Source: Balanoglossus misakiensis
Lineage: Eukaryota; Hemichordata
Assembly: GCA_040954595.2 (NCBI GenBank)
Contig: CM082594.2
Coordinates: 10,354,001 to 10,418,000, forward strand
Direction of reading: 5' to 3'
Length of the DNA stretch: 64,000 nucleotides
In this document: positions 39,601 through 49,110 of the stretch, in pieces
Layout of the letters: every line of letters begins with the position of its first letter
Position numbering within the stretch: the first letter of the stretch is position 1
Translations under genes and position numbers: made by a program
Notes under the pieces: model-generated
What the model saw: only the letters and a program-made list of their open reading frames with translations
What the model was told of the DNA's origin: nothing
The model's database searches: none

Positions 39601-42600
39601 CTGGTTACCATGACAATGGCACTGTGTTCACCACTTACTCAGAGTTGAGCGTCCATGGGAAATCTTGAGCTGTTCCGTAGATGGTGGTTGCTATGCCGAT
39701 CTCCGTTTCGGTAACTGCAAGGAGACAAAAATCAGACGTATATTTGTGAGCGTTTTTTTTCTCTTGTTAGAGAACGGATCTGCAAGCCATCGAACATTGA
39801 AGTCACTCTGTTTAGAAATGATAGTTAACTTGTGAACATTATTGTCACACACTGCGCTATGTGAGCAAGGCCTCAAATCAAGAAACCGCGATTCTATACT
39901 CAACCGGTCTACCTATTAATAACGACCGGAAATTTTTTGGCTTAATTCATCTTCTTACAACTTTCATAATCGCCCTTCAATTCAGCCATCGACAATGAAA
40001 TTCGTGAATTATTAAAAGAGGTTTGCTAATCTATAGCATATTACAATAAATTTACATATATTATCTGCTTTGATTGAAAACACGGGGAATTGGAATACTA
40101 AAAACTATTATATGACGTGTTCCCACAGTGTTGACTTTAATGTTCTTCATCAGAGTGTGAAAAATGAAAATAAAACCAAATCACAGATACCCGTGTGACT
40201 CTTACATTTCACCGTCGCTTTTGTTACCAAGGTAACAATCAAGCTGTGACAGCAACATGTCTTTCGGACAATGGTCATTACAAATAACTATTTTCCCCCG
40301 CTTTTCGTTTGCTTGTCCCTTGAAAAATCCTTCAGGCTCTAATTTTAGGTGTAATAGAAAATCTGAGACTTACTCGATTCGCCGTGGATGTCAGCGGGAA
40401 TTTTTAATTTAGTTTCCATTTCAGTGTCATGGACAACCAAGCCTTTGAACCCAGCTTTCTCTATTACATTGTATTGGGAATCTGAAATATATAAGGAACA
40501 ACTCCTCATCAACCACAGAATCTCTGGAAGAGGATTTGCGACAATATGAGTATGTGAGAAATAGTATTTGCAGAGAGACAATACAGTATTGTTACACTCT
40601 TTCATCTCACCTATGCCGTCTTCTGTTATCTTTATTTCATCTATGTCTTCAGCGCGCATGTATTCTATGACATCATCACCAAACCCATCAAGACCATCAA
40701 TCATTTTCAGGCATTTTCGATCAAAAGCCTGAGAAGAAAAAATCACAATTTTATTTAGTTACATGTGTTACACTATGGGCAGTTGCAAGTGCAAATACTA
40801 GTAAATTATAAATGTAAGAGCTGTTGTACTGTGACTTTTCTCAAATTCTTCCGAAAGCTGCTAAAGAAGATAAATAATTTACCTCAGAATCACCATTTCC
40901 ATTTGAAGGTCGTTTTTTCCCAATAATTTGTATGAATTTCTGAAATAAAAAGATAGAACTGATACTTAAAAAGCTTCAAGTTGAAAGGATTGGTGGCATT
41001 ATAAGGCTGACAAATCTTCAACTTTAATTAAGTAGAATATAATCTGCATCTATCCGGCTATTTCCTTACAGGATTTTCGATTTTCTAGACTACAACCCTA
41101 ACTGTGTTCAAGAATTGGCCCCACCTGTAAAATGTCGATCGCATCCTCTCGCGAGACCCCGCTACCTGTGAGAGGGTTGCGTTGGAGGAACGAAAAGAAG
41201 GTGTCGCTGACGTCACTGGTCAGGTCACCTGGTTGAGAGAGAATTCCTGCCGCAACACACAACCATTCATCCTGTATCAGAAGCCCGCTGCAGTCGTTTC
41301 GTGCCTGCAAAATGAACGAACATTAAATTGAACATCTTGCAGATAGTTAGTTGGTACCATAGACACAAGTGTCTGTGTTGGTATATTGAGTTTATTTATC
41401 AGTTTAATGATAACCTGAATATAACTCCCCTCCCTCTCACCCCTCTCTCTCTCTCTCTCTCGCCAGCTCTCGCTCAACATCAAACAAATCCACAACACTG
41501 GAAACTAGCCTATGATATATTATCTCCAGGGGTAAATATTCTGGGTATTAGAATAAGAATGGCAGCTTTTCAGACTATAAAAGCAGGTTGCCTATTTATC
41601 GCTACCGCACTTAATGAAATGATGTGTTTGCCATGAAACATGTCTTGGACTGTTTGCATGGATGTATTGTTCATAACTTTGCGGGAATTCCGAATTCTTC
41701 AGCCAGATATGGCGTAGGGAGTCTCAATGAACTCACGCTGTCGTTTATGCGTCGATAATTCATTCAGCTCAAAACATGCTGTGCCGCTAAGTGCACTGCA
41801 TATGTGCAAACTTTAAAAGGGAACTCATATTTAGAGTAGCAGCATGCTGAGGACTTTCTCTGTGCAGCAGGTGTCTGTTCTCGGATCTCAACACAATTAA
41901 CAGATGACATCACTTCTCTATTACCCATAGACACAAGCAATAGTCTGTATATCTATAAACTATCACGCATTGCTACAAAATACTTACAGCTGTGACGTTG
42001 CTTCCGGTTATGGAGGCCGTACTGGCATAGGTCAAGCTCGACATCGGACGAGTGGTGACGCTGTCTGAACTGGTTGTTGGCGTCTCATCCGTACTGACTT
42101 TGACATTGAAAAGAAGAGATGTGCCGTTTAAATGATTGCATTGTAAATGTACCGTACCAGTTGCGTTTTGATGTTTACGTTCAAATGTGCATGAACTTTA
42201 CAATAAAGAAAAGTTTTAATTTCTATGTTCTTATATACTGACAATAAAGATGCTAGCAAAGTGTTCATTCTGCAAATGAAAACAGAAATTCAACCAACCT
42301 GGAACGTATTTTGGTACAACGGTTACATTCGTGCCAGCGCTGCATACAAAGCCAAATTCATAATCACAGAGTTTCTTGTACCATGAACACATAGCGATTC
42401 CGGTTATTTTCCTGACAACGACGCAGGCATCATCGCCGACGTCTCCGTCTGGTTTGATGTTGTCCCAGCCTGCGGGGGAGTGTGTCACGTTGTCGATCAG
42501 CCAAGAGTGGGAGAGGACAGCTGATTGGAGGAGTCCAATGTAGTAGTCACCGTCGGGTCTGTATTGAATACAAAAGAGAAGCACCCGCATATTGAAGACT

Positions 42601-43352
42601 CGAAGGTAAAGAGAAGGTAAGGGGGGTTTCAGGTAATATTGTGATGACGTATTGTTTGTTTAAATGTCTGGGTTGAACAGTGTGAGTCTGTTTTCACCAG
42701 ATAACAGAATGAACTTACAAACTTGAGCACAATAGGCTATTGTCACTGAAGGTCGTGATTTTGGCGAGATCCCCTCCGAGTTGCTGACACTGCTGCCGGC
42801 CGCTGTTCCAAGTTTGTCCCGGTGCGGATAGATCATTCCGAACTGTAACTGATGGGGGGGGGGGGGGGGGAGAGAAGTGAGAATCTGTGAAAATGATTGT
42901 GGATTGATGGCTTGTGAAAATGAGATGTTGAAATGATCAGAAATACATACATCTACACACCAACGTTGTTTTGAAAATTAACAGTGGCAAGAGAACCATG
43001 CATGCTTCCATGTTAGAAATAAATATGTATCCCCAATCGTCAGGATTTTACTTACCATCAATTTGACCGGAAACACGGGTAAATATAAACTGTTATAAAA
43101 ATAGAAAAAAATCATTCTTAATTCCAACTGGTTAGTTAAAATATATTTGCTGTCCTCAATAACTTGACTGACCAACATCACCTTGAAGAGCAAATGTTCA
43201 CGAAAAAATTAGAGACACCTATGAAAGGAAAAACTAACACCAAACAAAGCCATAAATGAAATTCCATGCAGATCGCCCGTTCTTACCAGGATGAAAACTC
43301 CTGAGACACATACTCGAAATCCTCCTCTTGAAGTAGTCCCAAGTTCCTTCAT
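33502..43352 (-). CDS. Adhesion G-protein-coupled receptor with C-type lectin domain
   Basis: A 769-aa family B2/adhesion GPCR in 20 coding exons: 43352-43287, 43089-43056, 42842-42719, 42558-42299, 42097-41988, 41304-41125, 40939-40883, 40728-40611, 40481-40374, 39714-39639, 37785-37686, 36973-36897, 36462-36351, 36215-36112, 35960-35861, 35593-35376, 34684-34618, 34311-34226, 34092-33924, 33645-33502. Domains in order: signal peptide (about 1-33), C-type lectin (34-150), Ser/Thr-rich linker (162-198), GAIN (about 199-474) with GPS CKCNHL|T (cleavage expected at 461/462), 7TM (about 480-720), short Thr-rich cytoplasmic tail (47 aa). GPCR marks: [48 protein letters not shown], and a likely C545-C616 disulfide. 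Such receptors sense extracellular ligands or adhesion and signal through G proteins; ligand and G protein cannot be inferred. All phases agree (2310 nt). Confidence 0.93.
33924..34092 (-). CDS. Adhesion GPCR exon 19 (TM6-TM7)
   Basis: Acceptor TTTACAG, donor GAGGAG|GTGGGT. Encodes [13 protein letters not shown] and [20 protein letters not shown], diagnostic of family B2 TM6-TM7. Reading through the donor adds a 31-residue alternative tail before a stop at 33828. Confidence 0.95.
34226..34311 (-). CDS. Adhesion GPCR exon 18 (TM5 end, ICL3)
   Basis: Acceptor TCTGTAG, donor ATCAG|GTATGC. Encodes [11 protein letters not shown] and a Lys-rich third intracellular loop ([13 protein letters not shown]). 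Confidence 0.9.
34618..34684 (-). CDS. Adhesion GPCR exon 17 (ECL2-TM5)
   Basis: 67-nt exon, acceptor TTTACAG, donor GTTCTG|GTGAGA. Encodes [18 protein letters not shown], the conserved CWL....G...AF..P of the second extracellular loop and TM5; the Cys pairs with the TM3 Cys. Confidence 0.92.
35376..35593 (-). CDS. Adhesion GPCR exon 16 (TM3-TM4)
   Basis: Acceptor TTGCCACCAG, donor GACTA|GTGAGT. Encodes [15 protein letters not shown] and [15 protein letters not shown] in TM3 and TM4. The usual Glu of W..(V/E)EG is Gln566. Confidence 0.93.
35861..35960 (-). CDS. Adhesion GPCR exon 15 (TM2)
   Basis: Acceptor CTATTTAG, donor ACAGG|GTTGGT (a slightly weak GT site). Encodes [21 protein letters not shown], equivalent to R..R..I..NL...LL.AQ. 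Confidence 0.9.
36112..36215 (-). CDS. Adhesion GPCR exon 14 (TM1)
   Basis: Acceptor ATACACAG, donor TTCAG|GTGGGT. Encodes [20 protein letters not shown] and a hydrophobic run ending LIFFR, matching TM1 (I.Y.GC.IS..CL..T) of family B2 receptors. Confidence 0.92.
36351..36462 (-). CDS. Adhesion GPCR exon 13 (GPS cleavage site)
   Basis: Acceptor CATTGCAG, donor GTAGAG|GTAAGA. Encodes VWATEGC...[14 protein letters not shown]: the four GPS cysteines are completed and the autoproteolysis triad HL|T is intact, so self-cleavage at Leu461/Thr462 and a tethered agonist beginning TSFAVLM are expected from family knowledge. Confidence 0.94.
36897..36973 (-). CDS. Adhesion GPCR exon 12 (GPS, first part)
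   Basis: Acceptor GTTTTTCAG-like tract (CTTTTTCAG|GCCGTG), donor TCAAG|GTGAGC. Encodes KCVYLDET, equivalent to C(V/S)FW(D/N) of the GPS motif, with Leu in place of the usual Trp. Confidence 0.86.
37040..37138 (-). CDS. Possible GAIN cassette exon (alternative)
   Basis: 99 nt, symmetric phase 0-0, strong donor GAAAG|GTGAGC but a weaker acceptor (ATAATCAG). Encodes a segment with [10 protein letters not shown], which looks like a second copy of the VEIVFRH strand of the preceding exon. Leaving it out gives the more usual GAIN-GPS spacing, so the main model omits it (769 aa; 802 aa with it). Confidence 0.4.
37686..37785 (-). CDS. Adhesion GPCR exon 11 (GAIN-B strands)
   Basis: Acceptor TTCCACAG, donor TTCG|GTGAGT. 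Encodes [13 protein letters not shown] and [10 protein letters not shown], the standard GAIN pair 'visasi' and 'pV.i.f.h' immediately before the GPS. Confidence 0.85.
37786..39638. other. Large GAIN intron of the adhesion GPCR
   Basis: 1.85-kb intron between the exons ending at 39639 and starting at 37785. I see no exon in it with both good splice sites and the right phase. It includes a short CTGTCTGT repeat near 37830. Confidence 0.6.
39639..39714 (-). CDS. Adhesion GPCR exon 10 (GAIN-B)
   Basis: Acceptor CTTGCAG, donor TCTGA|GTAAGT. Encodes [23 protein letters not shown], matching the '..vy.....l.....' GAIN-B region before the conserved (I/V)(V/I)S strand. Phase links it to the exon starting at 37785. 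Confidence 0.8.
40374..40481 (-). CDS. Adhesion GPCR exon 9 (GAIN subdomain B)
   Basis: Acceptor ATTTCAG, donor ATCGA|GTAAGT. Encodes [18 protein letters not shown], resembling the strand pattern ending in (L/I).(I/L)P that starts GAIN-B. Confidence 0.82.
40611..40728 (-). CDS. Adhesion GPCR exon 8 (GAIN helices)
   Basis: Acceptor TTCTCAG, donor CATAG|GTGAGA. Encodes [16 protein letters not shown] and an acidic region, typical of the GAIN segment before the beta-sandwich. Confidence 0.85.
40883..40939 (-). CDS. Adhesion GPCR exon 7 (57-nt GAIN exon)
   Basis: Symmetric small exon with acceptor TATTTCAG and donor GAG|GTAAAT. Encodes [19 protein letters not shown], continuing the GAIN-A helices in phase. 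Too short to appear as a long ORF. Confidence 0.75.
41125..41304 (-). CDS. Adhesion GPCR exon 6 (start of GAIN subdomain A)
   Basis: Symmetric 180-nt exon (phase 0-0), acceptor TTTGCAG, donor TACAG|GTGGGG. Encodes a helical region ([14 protein letters not shown]..., [10 protein letters not shown]) as expected for the helical half of a GAIN domain. Confidence 0.82.
41438..41462. repeat. Short (CT)n run in a GPCR intron
   Basis: Alternating CT in the intron between the linker exon and the first GAIN exon. Confidence 0.9.
41988..42097 (-). CDS. Adhesion GPCR exon 5 (Ser/Thr-rich linker)
   Basis: Encodes [17 protein letters not shown] and a further Ser/Thr-rich stretch, a mucin-like, probably O-glycosylated stalk between the lectin and GAIN domains. 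Acceptor GTCAAAG, donor ACAGCT|GTAAGT. Confidence 0.82.
42299..42558 (-). CDS. Adhesion GPCR exon 4 (C-type lectin, second half)
   Basis: Encodes YYIGL (family WIGL), SWLIDN, AGWDN, KPDG at the long-loop calcium-site position, and the cysteines C120, C132, C139 and C147 in DDAC...C...C....FGFVC. Two sequons (N98, N152). The EPN/QPD and WND calcium motifs are not intact (KPD; WYK), so calcium-dependent sugar binding is uncertain. Confidence 0.9.
42719..42842 (-). CDS. Adhesion GPCR exon 3 (C-type lectin, first half)
   Basis: Acceptor GTTACAG, donor AGTTT|GTAAGT. Encodes [19 protein letters not shown], the conserved W..A...C...G..L..I helix segment of C-type lectin domains, with the first lectin cysteine at C52. 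The pyrimidine tract contains 17 consecutive C residues. Confidence 0.88.
42854..42870. repeat. 17-bp poly-G/poly-C tract at a splice acceptor
   Basis: On the minus strand this is 17 C residues ending 9 nt before the acceptor AG of the first lectin exon, so it forms that intron's pyrimidine tract. Confidence 0.95.
43056..43089 (-). CDS. Adhesion GPCR coding exon 2 (34-nt microexon)
   Basis: Strong pyrimidine-rich acceptor (TTTTTATAACAG) and donor GATG|GTAAGT. Encodes [11 protein letters not shown], the end of the hydrophobic signal segment and the likely signal-peptidase region. 34 nt is not a multiple of three, so inclusion decides the frame. Confidence 0.75.
43287..43352 (-). CDS. Adhesion GPCR coding exon 1 (start, signal peptide)
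   Basis: The ATG at 43350-43352 opens [16 protein letters not shown] followed by a hydrophobic run continued in the next exon (GVFILFIF...), a plausible signal peptide. Donor TCCTG|GTAAGA; the exon itself starts at acceptor ATTACAG (43362), so transcription begins further upstream. The same exon is open in a second frame (see the N-terminus finding). Confidence 0.75.
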
Positions 43353-43362
43353 CTCGATTTAA

Positions 43363-44963
43363 CTGTAATACAAATGAAAAGAGTTACCATGGTACCAAAT
43401 ACCATTCATCATTTGCCGCTGTTTATAAGAGCTGACATACAACCACGATACTGTTTCTTGCTTGTGCATAAACTAACTGTGTTCTTTATTTTTTTATAAA
43501 GGTGCGAAGACATTTGACTCCAAATGACAAGTTTTTATAAATTGTCTATTTCCAAAATCGAATCAGATAATATATATTATTTATATAATAAATTGCCACA
43601 ACTGAATGCTTTTAATTTTCCGCGGAATATTACATTGACACTTTAAACTAGACGCATTGGCGCAGTCTGATTCATATTTAATTAATCATGCCCAAAATTA
43701 TATTATATAAGAATCTGCAGTGTCAAATATAACACTATTTTGATGGAATGGAAGTACAGATAATTGTTTTGTAGCATGTCTGGCATCACCAGGATTGATT
43801 ATATATGTTGCTTCGACATATATAACAGAATCAAAATGAATACCTTTGAAAACTATGGCATCTAAGCTCTGGTGACTACAGAGATACGCAGATGAGATGA
43901 TCATGTGTGTATTCTGGTCTGTTTTGATTGGCTTTTCATGTTCTTTATGTCACTAATTATCTCCCTCTATGTTTGTTATTCTTCACAGGATCTCAATCCA
44001 ATCTATTTCTGGGGGAATTAATGTCATCTTCCGCCTTAGTGAACACCCTTTCCATTCTCCACTATGCATCATTACTCACTGATGTTGATTCAACATCAAA
44101 ATTAAGTCACACTCATTCCAGGAATTTGCAGCAATTTAGGACCTAAATTGAACCATGCTTCAGCCCAACCAAAGTAGTGCCATGGTAACCAAAGCACGCG
44201 CCGACTCGAGAAAACCTCTCTTGTGGTGGTGCGTTACTTCCAGGTTATCAGTTTAAATGGAATTAAAATTAAAAGGATAGTCTCAGCATTTCTGTAAGTG
44301 GATGGAGATTGATTTGTTTAATTGAAATGGCGTCGTGTAGAATATGTCCGAGGCCAACAGATGTCTTCCACTTTACCACATCGGAAAAGATTGAAGTTTG
44401 AGGAATTCAGTTCTTGTGGATCAACTTAAAACATGACAGATCCGGAAATCAATTTGTCACTTCTCTGAACAGGGGATAAGTGTTTTCATCAAACAGGTCA
44501 TTATATTGAAATTCCCAGAAATAAAAGAACAGGGGTTTGGTTCAATCTCACTTTCATTATTACCACTTCATGATGAAGGTTTTCGAATAACTTGCAAAGC
44601 CTCAATTCAAATTTAAAAATAAATAAATGTATCACTGCACCACGAATCTGGATTTACGTGAATACACTACTTAGTATGGCAATTATCAACTATGTACGTT
44701 CACCTGTTGCAGATAAAACTGTCTCATATAATTATCCAGACTGGCAGACAAAGAGCCAAGCGTGTTCTCAGTATACGCATTTATTATCGTATAACGTTTA
44801 TGGGAATTTTACGTCAATTAGAGGTGGGATATAAATATTATCATTCAAGCTAATGCTGCGGATTTTATTACACATTTTGTCGTGCAGTGAGGCATAATAG
44901 AACAGGAAAGTTTATTGCATAGACAAATAAACTCCTTCCAAACAGACACAGTCCATAACTTAC
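43363..44963. other. Presumed 5' intron of adhesion GPCR, no other gene seen
   Basis: AT-rich sequence without convincing exons. It contains an RFX-like half palindrome (gccatggtaacc near 44180). Confidence 0.4.
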
Positions 44964-45024
44964 GCCAACGACATTAGAGTGGTTGGTCGTTTGTGAGCCC
45001 ATTTTGATTGGTGTCAATGGTGCT
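44964..45024 (-). other. Possible upstream (5') exon of the adhesion GPCR
   Basis: 61 nt with acceptor ACTTTTCAG and donor TTGGC|GTAAGT on the minus strand, 1.6 kb upstream of the first coding exon. It contains an ATG at 45002 whose frame stays open into the exon ending at 43287. It could be 5'UTR or an alternative coding start; support is from splice sites and frame only. Confidence 0.35.
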
Positions 45025-48000
45025 CTGAAAAGTGCGGATTAATTGAAATTTCGCTTAGCCTGTTTGACAACCTACGCTAGCTCTAAGACATGACCCTTAC
45101 CATGGAAACGCCCACCGTTGTTACTGTCAAATGAATTTAAGTCCGGACCATGAGTAATTCGCCACTGCGTAGGCTAAAGTCATATTTGCACAAAACTCGA
45201 TGACGTCATCACAGAAAATCATGACTTTGCGCGTCTACGTTCGCGTAACACGAGTTGCCAAACCTGTTTATTGACAAGTAGAGCGCGTAAACTTGATTAG
45301 AGGGAATATAGGAGGAACTCGTTAGTGTGCCTGTCACGGAATGGATTTGGGTGGATACGCGCCGCGAGGATGATCATAAAAAGGGGTCTTGCTAAAAGCT
45401 TTAGTGGTGGAATCGTTACACGCGATTATCCAATGTATTTTGAGATAAGTGTTGGTATGGCCGCCACTTTGAGTGCTGTAAATATTAAGCATGTTCATAT
45501 TTAGCCATCATTGTTAGTTATGTTCCTAAATGCTGCCCTTAAATATTAAATTTTACCACAGTGACTGTTGGTTACCATGAGAATACAGAATACAGAGGAG
45601 ACATACAATATACACTCCTATAATGCAATCTTTGCACGTTCGCGATTACTCATGTACAAGTGTAACAGCAAGCAGACTTACATGTCTTTTAGCAAGTACA
45701 AAAATGTGACACAATCTTATTTTAAAACTGAAAAAAACTGTAGACAGATCCTGCTACTGGGGTTTTAACTTGCTTTGCTGCTTTTAAAAAGGTTCTCTCC
45801 TATTCCCGCATGTCTTTGAGATGTGCTTGAGTGGACTTCCGTCTATTGGCAGTATTATCAAGGAGGCTTCTGTATATTACTCAACGTATATGCATCGCAA
45901 AGAATAGAAGCTTTTGTCCACAAAACATCATCAACTACAAAACTGATGTTGTCAATCTTTAAAAACCTTATTTGGGGTATGTATGTCCAACGACATTTCA
46001 TTTTCAATAGTTTTTGTCAATTTTCCAAAAGGTCAGGATTTTCTCTGACATATATTGAAAAACCTTAATTAAGCTCATAATTATTGGAAGGATCACCGTA
46101 GAGGCCTTGACATTGAGAACACAGAACACTGTGTGGGTGTATTTTCTCAGAAGCCTGGATATGTTCGTTCCGCAATGAAAGAAAAAGAAGTAAACACCGT
46201 ATGATTAAACATACAGCGTCTAATCCTCACACAAAAAATAAATAGGTGTTTGTAATTGTCCAGCGCATGTTGCGGTAATTCTCCTGGTTCTTGATCATAA
46301 ATCAGCTTACCGCTTTCCAATTATAAGGAAAATTATTATGGAAATTGGAAAGATGCAAATTTGATCAGAACGCGTGATTGGCGTTGTTACTGGGGGTAAA
46401 TGCGTTGTTTTCGACAACCTGTTAGTATGTGCAGCATTATTTGTGAGTCTCTCGCAGCGCCAATTTTGCGGGTTTTTTTCTGGGAGTGGCCTATAGTTAC
46501 AGTGTGTTGCCGTGCGGCGTTGAAAGTTGCCGTTGATGGAAAACTCCCACCAAGGTGCTGTGTCAGACACCATTAGAGAACAACCTGTGGTGACCATGTA
46601 CCATGGCAGGTTTGAATCACAGAGATTTTCCAGAGCACAGCCGTGAGATTACTCTGTTCAAATTGTAGCCATTTTCACAAACCGTTGAAATGTGCATTTG
46701 AAAAGGAATAACTTGACTAATGTTGTTTTATCCGGATATGCAATACAATATTTGATTGACACACTTGATTTGGCTACAGTTTGTCGCGTTTCTCATCATG
46801 AGGCTATTAAGAGCCAGTCAATAGAAGAAAATCTAAACATTGGAAATAAATATCAATAAAATGCACAGGAGACAAAGATTGTAAAATTGGAAACCGTTCC
46901 TCTTGAGTAACAGATAACATATCTGAAAAGATAGGTCTAGACTGGCCGAAGTGAACAGACAACTGTTCAAAACTAAGAAGTACAATATTGACATTTACCA
47001 GCTGTAGAAATCAGAACGCTTACGTTGACAGCTTAACAATCATACTTTCTAAAATCTAAAATTTTGATATGTTCCTCACATGTACCTGTAGCATTCCTCA
47101 AAGATATGCACTTTTTGTATAACATGATTATAGAGTCGAAACTACTTCGGGCAAAATGGCAACCCTATTACAACAGCCATAGCAAGTGCCAGTGGGCCAA
47201 TACAATGACGAACACACTTACCAGGATTCGTGACTAGTCATAAAATGCTCGTAACCGCAGCGGAGAAAAAAAGCGCCGTTCATTTCTGGACCGATAAACG
47301 CGATATGTTGTTTGCTCGGGCAAATCTCTGTACTCACGTGATTCCAAAGCGACAACACGTGACTCTACCTCTCGTTTCGATTGGCCTAGCTTACAAAAGC
47401 ACCTACAATCATCTCCCAATCACACGACATTGAATATTAGTAAGAACATTCATCATAGCATTTAACTTCTTCGTTTTTGCAAGTCCCATTATTTACTAAT
47501 TAATCTCGATCATTCTAGAATAGCCCCAAAAATAACAAAGATCCGGTAGCTATTTTTTCATTGTCACGATTTTTCCATGTGCTCACTCAAGAGAGACCGT
47601 TTCGTGATAAATTAATCGAAAACACTGTGCAGATAGCGTGTATACTGAAACTCATCTTTCTTCAATCATTGTGACACATACCGTTCCTTGCACAGGTACA
47701 CTGTTACATTACAGTGATCTCTCCCCTCTCTCTACTCCCCCCCCCCCTACTCTCTCTTTTGTGTGCATATGGGGCATGTTATTTTGTAACAAATATATGT
47801 AAAAGTGCATTCTTATTTGTTAGTAATTTCGGTGTAAACAACTGTCTAATTGTTATGGCAAAGACCTGTCACTTTAGTTTTTATGACTCTTGTCTATCAT
47901 TTATCAATTCTGCCTGCATACATGCATGTAGTGTATAGAGATCTTTTGACAATGACATGAGTGAGAAGAAAAAACCATCAAGATCACAGGCAAAGCTTTT

Positions 48001-48409
48001 CACTACTCCCAATGTTCAATCAATATGAATCTTTCACACAACTATGACACAGATAGAAAGTATATAAAGTATGTGTTTTCAGCGCCAGTTGTGTATTCCC
48101 ATCAAAAGAACAGTAAATTATTTGGAGTATGCTCACGACAGTTGTTCATTTACTAAAGTGAATTGACGTACCCGGTACTAATGGACATCTGATTACAATG
48201 GTGGCATATGTGCATCAGTGAAAAGAGCAATTTTCGCGATGAAGCAGTTGATTTCATTTTTCAAGGCTCGATTAGATCTGACACAGAGAAAGGTAGTTTC
48301 ATGCTCTGACTACGACGAAAACTACCCATCATTTTTTGCCTGTTAATATTTCTCACGAAGTAACAGATCACTTTCAGCAAAAAGGAAGACGTGCTGATGA
48401 AGTTGACCG

Positions 48410-48700
48410 CTTCATTTAATCGGCAGTCACTCTTGAAATTTCCCGTCACGTTTTTTTCTGTCTCGTTCACTGTCAACCTGTTGTCCGTTGCTATAGCAAT
48501 GGAAATTGAAGTTCACAAGATGCGCTTCAATGTCCATGACACTATAACAGACTGATGGATGGCCGGCAAGTTGTTTATTTCGGTTCGATATTTATTTCAT
48601 CTGAGTTATCCCTGACACACATTAATCAAATTCAACCCTAATTTTAATCCTTTTATCTACTTTTGTTTCATTTTTTAATGACATTGGCCATGGCTTCACA
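48410..48700 (+). repeat. Direct duplication, copy 1
   Basis: Shares ordered blocks with 48816-49110 at an offset of about 400 bp: CTCGTTCACT.TCAAC, GTTGCTAT, ACAGACTGATGGATGGCC, TTTATTTCATC, ACACATTAATCA, and AATGACATTG.CCATGG. Divergent, no coding signal. Confidence 0.75.
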
Positions 48701-48815
48701 CGCAAACCATATTTAGTTTCATGGTGAAATACTTAAGACTATGCTGAAGTTATGCTTGAAGTATGAAGCTACCGATCTCAACCTGTAACTGTTTCTCAGA
48801 TAGCAACAGAGTGAT

Positions 48816-49110
48816 TTCAATGAACGGCAGATGACCTGATGGTACAATTTCCTCTTGGAAACTCACACATCGTCTTTCCACCTCGTTCACTATCAACTCC
48901 CTGTTGCTATGGTGATAGAAATTGAATCTGATGACACTAACAGACTGATGGATGGCCAGCAGCAGCTGGTTTTCAATGGCTGTTTATTTCATCCGCGACT
49001 CTTCAATACATTGTTGTCCCTGGAACACATTAATCAGTTTTGAGCCCAAGTTCCTTTTATTAATCTACTTAATTTTATAATGACATTGACCATGGCCACA
49101 TATGCTTCAC
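48816..49110 (+). repeat. Direct duplication, copy 2
   Basis: Second copy of the segment at 48410-48700, in the same orientation, with several indels between shared blocks. Confidence 0.75.

Noticed and set aside
46595-46640. Possible tRNA B-box (GGTTTGAATC)
   Set aside because: No A-box at the right distance and no cloverleaf could be drawn.
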